Assembly (NCBI GenBank): GCA_030549495.1
Contig: JAUIRK010000860.1
Span: 72,001 to 136,000, forward strand
DNA length: 64,000 bases
Origin: Nectonema munidae
Lineage: Eukaryota; Nematomorpha; Nectonematoida; Nectonematidae
Reading direction: 5' to 3'
Shown here: positions 57,300 to 64,000 of the stretch, piece by piece
How the letters are laid out: each line of letters opens with the position of its first letter
How positions within the stretch are numbered: the stretch's first letter is position 1
Program-made: the position numbers and the translations under genes
Notes under the pieces: model-generated
The model's input: only the letters and a program-made list of their open reading frames with translations
Database searches by the model: none
What the model was told of the DNA's origin: nothing

Positions 57300-58191
57300 A
57301 TGCAAGAAATTTTGCTATTATCGTTTAGTAGGGTACAGGATGATGTAGCATGCCCACGGTGGACGCAGTGCGCACAGTTTGGTAGAGATGCATTGAATTT
57401 TGAAGAGATGTGGCCGTAATTGAATCATTTTTCGCATTGTTTGACTTTGGGTTTTAGTGTGGTGAGGGTTATTAGGTGGTGGCCTAGAAAGATTTTGGGT
57501 TGAGTACATAAGTATTTATATATTTCTGGGTTACTTGGTTAAAAAATTATAGTATAGAAATATACACCGGTTTTATCTAGTTGTAGGTGATTTTGGAGTT
57601 TGCGTTAACGTGTGGATTTTGTTCTTCAATAAATTTTGTGATTTGGGTTAATGGTGTATCGGTAAGGATGCCACGTAGTATGAATTTTGGTTTTTGTGGA
57701 GGTAAATCATTAGCATTTAGACCGTTTTTATGAGCGTTGTTCTAGCGGTAATTTTTTGATCTATATTTTTGAATTGGAAGTAGATAGTACCGGAATTGGG
57801 ATGATCTTGTTTTGGTGATCGATAGGGAGTTATTTTTGGTATCTAGGTTTTTGATGACTTTTTGGCGGTGAACGGCCTTCTCTTTTTTAGTTGAAATGTT
57901 GTTAGATGGAGTGATTTTCTAGTGCTTGGAGTAGCTTGCGTATTTGTGGTGGATTTGGGTGTTGGCTAAACTAGCAGCATTTGGGTATGATTGTATTGAG
58001 GTTGATTTAATGTTTTGGATTTCAAAAGTGTTGATATAATGTATGGCTATTTTATATTTTAGGTTGTTAAATAGTATTAGATCGATTGAATTTAGTGTGG
58101 TGTTAGCTATATAATAATCGAATAGATGATTTAAAGTGTCGGTGATAGATTTGGGAGATTCGTGGTCAGAGCGTGCCCTTTTATTTGTCAT
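57300..58191 (-). pseudogene. L6 ORF1, broken
   Basis: N-terminal frame 57919-58191 (MTNKRARSDHESPKS, then an alpha-helical stretch with LFDYYIANTTLNSIDLILFN) resembles the L2 ORF1 start. The three zinc knuckles near 57300-57430 are partly damaged, one having lost a Cys. Frames between are broken. Confidence 0.65.
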
Positions 58192-58834
58192 ATCAGTGAA
58201 TAATAGTGGGAAGAAATGCTTGATGTTAGTTAAAATAATATTCTATATGGATTAAAAATAGAGCAATAAAGTATAATTAGCTAATGAAAAGTAAAAAATT
58301 AGGTATACAATAAGTTTAAAGATTAGATAGTAAAGAATTTATAAAAGAAAAGCCAAGCTTTCAAGGGATAGAAATATAAAAAAATTAAAAAGATTTAGGA
58401 GTCATTTTAGGATTAGTAGCAGTCGATGGAACAAAAAGGGTCAGGCTAAAGTAAGCCGCGGACAAAAAGCAACATAAAATAAAAACTACCTGAAATAGCA
58501 ATACAAAAATTTGAATATATACTAAACTCGAGTTTTTACATCCAAAAAAACAAATTATAGTAAAAAATTATTTAAAACTTTCACTCTATATGTCATTAAA
58601 TTTAATTTAAAAAAATTTAGCAGTCATTTTAGAGAGTTTAATAAATAAATAAAATGTCTGTTTACCAAAATTTTAAAAATAAAAAAAATCGTTTTTCGTA
58701 TTCTTTACCCTCTAATGCTTCAAATATTTAGATTTTTAAAAATTTTTTAAATAAAACTTAATTTTAAGTTTTACTGTTGTTTTTTTATCAAATGAATCTT
58801 TTATACTTCATAAAAAAGTAAATCCTAAATGGGA

Positions 58835-58960
58835 TAAGCATGGGTAAATAGGTTAGAGTGTAAGTTAAGGTTTCAGATGATCCTGGGTTTTATCTCTGTT
58901 AACTATTTTATACTTTGGCATCAATGGTACATTATCACCTTGTTAATAAAAATACATTTA
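58835..58960 (+). repeat. Second SINE-like family, copy 4
   Basis: CTGGGTTTTATCTCTG (altered B box) and TTTGGCATCAATGGTACATT followed by CACCTTGTTAATAAAAATAC match the family modules with several changes. Confidence 0.4.
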
Positions 58961-59237
58961 ACTTAATCTTTTTTTCTAAATGAAGTTAAAATTATTCATT
59001 ATTAAACTCATGTACATTATAAAGACATGGAAAAAGAATATATAAGTGTAAATTTGGTGTCCAAAATTTTTGAGCTATCTTTTAAATCCAAATACGAATG
59101 TTGAGTTAGAAATTAAATGTGGAGGAATTTTACGTTGATTTGAAAAAAATTGTTATTGCCTTCCTTGTAGAAATTCTCGAATGTTTCATGCGTGCAAATA
59201 CACTTTTTCAGGTACAATTAATAAAAAATAATCTCGA

Positions 59238-59730
59238 GTGATTTGGCTCAAGCTTGTGATCTTATTCATTCTAAGATTGAAGTTTTTAAAAAAAAAAGAA
59301 AATTTGGATTTAATTTTTCAAGAAATATATAAATATTCCCAAGTATTATTTAAGGGAAAATATAAAGAGTCGACAAAACAATTCTTACCAAAAAAATTGG
59401 TTGATTACTCATTAAATTTTTCTAATGTTGAACAAAATGGTTTTGACGATAAGCTTCGTTTGAAAAGAATTTTGTATAACCCTCTCGATTCTGTTATCAA
59501 TGAAACAATAAATAGTTTTCAAACTATATAATATAAATTTGTTTCAATCAGTTAACTGTTTGTTATCTAAATATCCTAATTTTTTGGATCTATATGAGCT
59601 AAAGCCAATTTTTGATTTGATTGATTCGAAAACAGACTTTAAACTTTTCTCATCTCAATGCGAAGTAGTTTTAAAATTGTATATACATTTATACTCAGCT
59701 TATAAAAATATTTTTTTAGGTAACTAAAAA
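59238..59730 (+). pseudogene. hAT-like transposase remnant
   Basis: Two frames. The first has ENLDLIFQEIYKYSQVLFKG and KLRLKRILYNPLDSVINETI. The second is NCLLSKYPNFLDLYELKPIF. The LK..LYNPLDS...E block resembles the region before the dimerisation domain in ZMYM1-like hAT proteins. The match is by eye only. The catalytic residues were not seen. Confidence 0.35.
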
Positions 59731-59941
59731 TTTTTTAAAAAGCAAACTTAATATCTGATAGTTCAAAAATTATCGCACCAATGAAGCACCCTTAAAATTT
59801 TTTGCCTAACACGGCCATTGGGCAGAGGTATTGGCACTCATTGTAACGAACTTTTTCGATGTTCAAAAACTTAAATAATAGGGAATTCATAAAAACAATT
59901 CATCTTTATTCTTCATTAATAACGAAATAAGTAGTGGTGTC

Positions 59942-59957
59942 GGCTCTAAAAAGAGCC
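59942..59957 (-). terminator. Histone-type mRNA 3' stem-loop
   Basis: On minus: GGCTCTTTTTAGAGCC, 15 of 16 identical to the metazoan histone stem-loop GGCTCTTTTCAGAGCC, with ACACCAA before it and GACACC after it, close to the usual flanks. In replication-dependent histone genes this replaces the poly(A) tail. Confidence 0.6.
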
Positions 59958-60109
59958 TTGGTGTTATATATACAAGGTTTAATATAAACACGAGAAAAAA
60001 ATCAGAGAAATAGCAATATTGTGGAAGTGTCATGACTATTTGAGTGCTGACTCCTTGGGTCTATCCCTTTCTGGGGAACTTTCTGTGTTTTTATTAGCAT
60101 TTAACGGTA

Positions 60110-60480
60110 TTACGAAGCTGCCATTTGAACCGGATCCCCAAAAGTAATCACTGTTTGCTCTGAGAGTTTGCATCGGGTCCCATTGTACGCACATCCCGGC
60201 TTAGGTATCTTGTTCCATTCGAGCAGAGAATCTGAATATTTGAAGCATTGGAGGGCAAAGAATACGAAAAATGATTTATCTACAAGAATTTTTCTTTGGA
60301 GATGACGAATCAGAAGTGCCACCAGCCTTTCTGGAATTTTCCATCTAGAAGTTTGGGCGAGTGGTGGATAACAGCGTTTGATCCTACCTTCTACTGAATA
60401 GCGGCAACGCTTTTGTTAGTGGGTACTTTTCTTTGTCTTCTTCTCACTGGCACGAAAGATTTTCTATATAAATCATGAAG
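60110..60480 (-). pseudogene. Unplaced ORF upstream of the histone stem-loop; possible histone remnant
   Basis: A frame less AT-rich than its surroundings ending at a TAA (60110). The C-terminal part contains LIRHLQRKIL, which recalls IPRHLQLAIR of H2A, and YSVEGRIKR, which recalls FPVGRIHR. The rest does not match, and the stem-loop lies 150 nt past the stop, further than usual. About 50 bp near 60230-60290 recurs inverted at 58689-58740. I cannot call it a histone with confidence. Confidence 0.3.
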
Positions 60481-61354
60481 AAACCATAATTTTTTAACTA
60501 ACCATTAAAAGAAACAATTTAAAAAAACTATAAAAAAAGCGCATTAATTACATTTATTAGAAATTTCAAAGCTTGTAAAAATGTTAGCCAAAATTATTTC
60601 AATTTCTTAATTAAAGGTTGCTTTTGCAATATTTTCAAATCAGGAGTATTCTTTTAATAAAAAAAGATTTAATAACTGATTTTCAATAAAACGCTTTGTT
60701 TTGGGGTTAGTTTTTACAAAAAGAATAGAGCTCTTCCAATTATTATGCGGAATGTTATGAGGAAATGAACCCAAATATTCATATGTAATTACACGATACA
60801 AATCTTTATCAAAAAATGGAGGATTTTGAAAATAATAAACTCTTCATTGATAATTATTCTTTTTTTAATTTTGAATATTTTTTAATGAATATCAAGTTTG
60901 GCATAAAATTTTGAAGTATAAGCATGAAAAAATATTGTTATCATTTACAAATAATACACTACATTATGGAGAAAGTGTTGAAGGAAGTAAAATCTTTGAA
61001 GATAGATCATATGAGCAACTCAACGAATCTTCATCACTCATAAATTTATCCGTTGCATCACTACGTGAAATCATTCACTATATTACTCGGATAGTTTTCA
61101 TTATGCATAGAAATATTTTTTATACCAAAAGGTCAAAGTGGTCAGGTACCTTTACATGACTGGATTGGTAATTGCTACATGTAAATAAAATTTCGATATT
61201 ATGTGAAACAAACGAATTTTTTTTAATTTAAAAGTAATTGGAAACAATATCTTATTAAAGGTAAATGTGCTATATCATCAGGAGAGTTATATGGAGGAAC
61301 AATAAACCTAAAGGGATACACAGAACGGAAGAAAGGGCATGCATATTAAAATTT
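60481..61354. other. AT-rich stretch, no recognised gene
   Basis: The 82-codon plus frame at 60911 shows no known domain. Nothing else was seen. Confidence 0.45.
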
Positions 61355-61660
61355 TTACAAAAACGTTAATAGAATCATCGAAACAACATACCTCTCATAC
61401 TCAATATTATAATAAAAACTGAAATTATAAATTAATTCAATAGAAGTTAGTACACGAAGCATAGCAAAATTTTCATTATTAAAAAGTGCTATTGATACAA
61501 AGTGAAATAAGCAATTGCCATTACCTGTTGTCTTCAAAGGTACTAATGATTCATCAATATTATAATCTTCCAAAATAAATAAAGAGTTAAAATCAATACA
61601 ATTATTATAAAAGGAAGGTAACTCAAGCGCAAAAACCTCTTTTCTTAAACAACTTTTCAC
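61355..61660 (-). pseudogene. OTU/vertnin-like ORF fragment
   Basis: A frame of about 100 codons with LVPLKTTGNGNCLFHFVSIA, then LFNNENFAMLRVLTSIELIY. This is the Cys-loop (D/N-G-N-C-L-F) of OTU-type proteases and the vertnin-like domain that follows it, often found in uncharacterised invertebrate transposon-linked proteins. OTU proteases have Asp before GNC, and here it is Asn. An upstream frame at 61623-61844 is Cys-rich (FHCTACCMN). The His of the active site is not covered. Confidence 0.55.
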
Positions 61661-62369
61661 ATAAAAGAAAATTTTTAAGTTTTAATAAAATAGTAGAAAA
61701 AGAATTATTTTTAATAAAAAGAAAATATCTTTGAAACCCCTCTAAAGAGAAATCATAACCGAAACCCGAAATATTCATGCAGCATGCAGTACAATGAAAA
61801 GATATATTATTAGAGATAAAATAATTGGCCTGTTGCATTGACAAATTTTCACAGTCTAGACTCTAGGTGATAAAACTTTTGACAAGTAGTGCAAAAAATC
61901 ATATTTCTCCCATTCGGGTTATAATTCAAAGTATGACATTTTAGATAGAAAAACTAATAAAACTTACAATAATTTGAAAAAAGAAAATTCTAGAAAAAAT
62001 GGAAAATATTCTACCATTTTATGATATTAAAATGGCCCTCCTTTTTTAACAAAAATCTGCGGCTTACTCCGCGGCTTATTTTAGCCTCAGCCGAACAAAA
62101 AGGTTCGGTGGTTTTTTGTTTCAATAAAAATATAAAAATTGTTATTTTTGATATATTTGTAATTATCAGGAGATCGTTTAAAAGTAACTGACTTTTTTCA
62201 ATTGAATTTTGAGTTATTCACAAATAGAATATCAAAAACTTTACCGTCATCCACTAACTTTTTTATATAAGGATTCATTGAAGAATAATTTTTTTCTTTT
62301 TTGAAATTTTTACAACATGATCTAGTTAATACAATTTTTTTTGAGGATTTTAATAAGGAATTTTTTAAA

Positions 62370-64000
62370 CCTACTAGATATATCCACCATGAAGACTTTG
62401 TATCATGCAAAATTGAACTTTCTTCCAACAGTTTGAAACTAGTAAATTTAGATATTCGAAGTTTAAATGCTAACTTTGATACTTTCCTCAATTTTATTAG
62501 ATCTTGGGTCTTAAATTTGATCTTAATTTTTTCAAACGTTTGAACTTCCTGGCTATAATTTTTATTACCACGAAAGAACAAAACGTAGTGGCGGCATAGG
62601 ATGTTTTTTTATATGAACACTTTTTATTTGATCACTACAAAAAAATTTTCTTTTTCTGAGAATTATTTTGATTGTTTATTATCGTGTTTTCAAATTGAAA
62701 ACAAATACAGACCTCCTAACTCCAAAGTTTTAATTTTCAACAACTTTTTGACTGACGTATTTGCCAAACATTCTTTCTCAAAATTCTCCATTGTTTGTGT
62801 CGATTATAATATCAATTTATTTGATTTCGATAAAAATGTCAATAATTTAAATTTTATTAATATATATAGAGAGAAAGAGAAAATTTTATTATAAAAAAAA
62901 AGAGTTCACAAAAATAATAAAGTGGAGCAAACAATGTGTATATATGTTAATATTTATTATATATATTCACATGAAGAACTATACCATCTTTTTCAAGATT
63001 ATCATTATAGGAAAAATCAATAGCCAAAATAAAAAATTAAAAGCCTTCAACAATTTGACTTTTTCCCTACCATAATAAAGAGCACTCGTCTTACCTCATC
63101 TTCATCGACGTTGATTGACAATATTTTTATAAACCTTAACTTTTCCTATTTCTCGTTTAATGTTATTACCGATATCTCAGATCATTTCCCGAATTGTACC
63201 TTCATAAATAATTTTAATAAAACTCCACCCAAATCTTCTTTTTCATGGAAAAAAGATTTCAGTCGAAAGCAGCGCTCTATTTTTGTTTCTAATGTAGCAA
63301 ATTGATCTTGGACCAGTTTTTTAAGTTTCTGATCCTAATGATGCGTTCAATATTTTAATTGGTCTTTTAAAGGAGTCATTTGCATGTAGCTTTTCATTGA
63401 TCAAGTTTAAAATTAAAATCAATAATAAACCATGGTTTTTTCCTTTTCTTAACTCTCTCAGAAAAATGAAAGTAAAACTCTAAAGCGCTAAACTTTGTAA
63501 TTCTAATAAAATATTTTGAAACAGTATAAAAATGAAGTTAAAAAGGCCAAATCAATGTATTATTACAATCAGCTTTCATCTTGTGAAAAAAGTTTCCACT
63601 TCATTCCACTGAATTTATTTTCACTCTATCTACATGAGATAAACTACAATGCTATTGTAACTGCTTTAGCATCTATATCAAATAAAAAATCGTATGGTGA
63701 TGATGAACTGACAATGTATCATATAATTGATATACTTCCTAGTATTCGGTTAGTTTTAGCTTACATGTTCAATCTGTCTGTTCAAATGGGAGAGTTTCCT
63801 GAATATCTTAAGTTAACGTCAATTGTTCCTGTTTTGATAAATGGCAAATCTCCAGATTTACATGGATAATTTTAGACCAATATTTATCCTGTCTAATTTT
63901 TCCAAAATATTCGAGAAAATTATTTCCTGTAGGATTATAGCTTTTCTTTACAAGCATAACATTATTAATCCGAATCAATTTAGTTTTTAAAAAAATAGAT
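62370..64000 (+). mobile_element. CR1/jockey-like LINE fragment L8, runs off the window
   Basis: Plus strand. Endonuclease start (LVNLDIRSLNANFD near 62440-62480), then CVDYNINLFDFD, STLIDNIFINL, ITDISDHFP (63110-63190), a linker, and RT N-terminus (AYMFNLSVQMGEFPEYLKLT, SIVPVL, NFRPIFILSNFSKIFEKIIS) reaching the window edge. There are several frameshifts. It is a different clade from L1-L6 and similar to L7. The catalytic YADD would lie beyond 64000. Confidence 0.75.

Larger units (their letters stand above)
52757..58250 (-). mobile_element. R1-like LINE copy L6, split by a foldback element
   Basis: A minus-strand LINE with ORF1 from 58191 and zinc knuckles near 57300-57430 (CEKxFNYGHISSK, CAHCVHRGHATSSC, CINCQQPHLATSKLC). 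The endonuclease (57150-56500) and RT (about 56300-53200) follow, with CYSDDILFT. The copy breaks off early in RNase H (LSIFTDWAKS) at about 52757. The foldback element 53996-55513 lies in the RT at the LDIENA motif. There are many stops. The 3' tail is absent. Confidence 0.85.
58430..62110. mobile_element. Possible DNA transposon bounded by a 20-bp inverted motif
   Basis: AGGCTAAAGTAAGCCGCGGA (58443-58462) is repeated inverted at 62068-62087 with 19 of 20 matches. The region between holds a hAT-like remnant (59238-59730), a histone-type stem-loop (59942-59957), an unplaced ORF (60110-60480) and an OTU-like ORF (61355-61660). A CCGAAC/GTTCGG hairpin lies just outside the right motif (62091-62108). 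No target duplication was found, so the bounds are tentative. Confidence 0.4.

Overview
The window is nuclear DNA of an invertebrate, strongly AT-rich and packed with decayed transposable elements. Two host genes stand out: an intronless nuclear gene for a mitochondrial ribosomal protein (uL3m/MRPL3) and a ZYG11/ZER1-type leucine-rich-repeat gene. The base composition, R1-like LINEs, piggyBac, hAT and foldback elements suggest an arthropod, and my best guess is a parasitic copepod such as a salmon louse. That species guess is inference only. No bacterial operons, CRISPR arrays, rRNA genes or functional tRNA genes were seen.

Layout. 0.2-3.7 kb (-): a LINE of an R1-like family. 5.2-8.0 kb (+): an internally deleted copy. 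8.4-9.4 kb: a long near-perfect hairpin and two SINE fragments. 10.1-11.0 kb (-) and 14.4-15.1 kb (-): piggyBac C-terminal halves. 11.1-13.5 kb: a hAT-type repeat block holding two foldback elements. 17.6-19.7 kb (-): the ZYG11/ZER1-like gene. 21.05 kb: a tRNA-derived SINE, followed by a degenerate tandem array that recurs at 33 kb. 22.2-31.6 kb: a nest made of a hAT end, a young LINE, a ZBED-like hAT transposase start and a broken Ty3/Gypsy fossil with two LTRs. 34.4-35.1 kb: another tandem array. 37.4-38.5 kb (-): MRPL3. 38.66-42.09 kb: a composite hAT element with an exact 8-bp target duplication. 42.7-47.5 kb: a LINE fragment, a piggyBac N-terminal half, and a DDE-type transposase remnant split by a foldback element. 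50.6-58.3 kb: three LINE pieces, one split by a foldback element that encloses a small ORF. 58.4-62.1 kb: a region flanked by inverted copies of a 20-bp motif, with a hAT-like remnant, an OTU-like ORF and a histone-type 3' stem-loop. 62.4-64.0 kb: the start of a CR1/jockey-like LINE.

How the parts relate. Six LINE copies (here L1-L6) belong to one R1-like group with ORF1 zinc knuckles, an APE-type endonuclease, a reverse transcriptase with YSDD in place of the usual YADD, an RNase H and a C-terminal zinc motif. Four of them keep the 3' end, and all four end in the same roughly 50-nt tail with a fixed-geometry hairpin. The tRNA-derived SINE at 21.05 kb ends in the same tail, with a different stem sequence that still pairs. 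This looks like a LINE and the SINE it mobilises, and it is the most interesting signal here. A second theme is a set of foldback elements with different arms but similar ends beginning GGT and 8-9-bp target duplications, inserted into LINE, hAT and transposase sequences.
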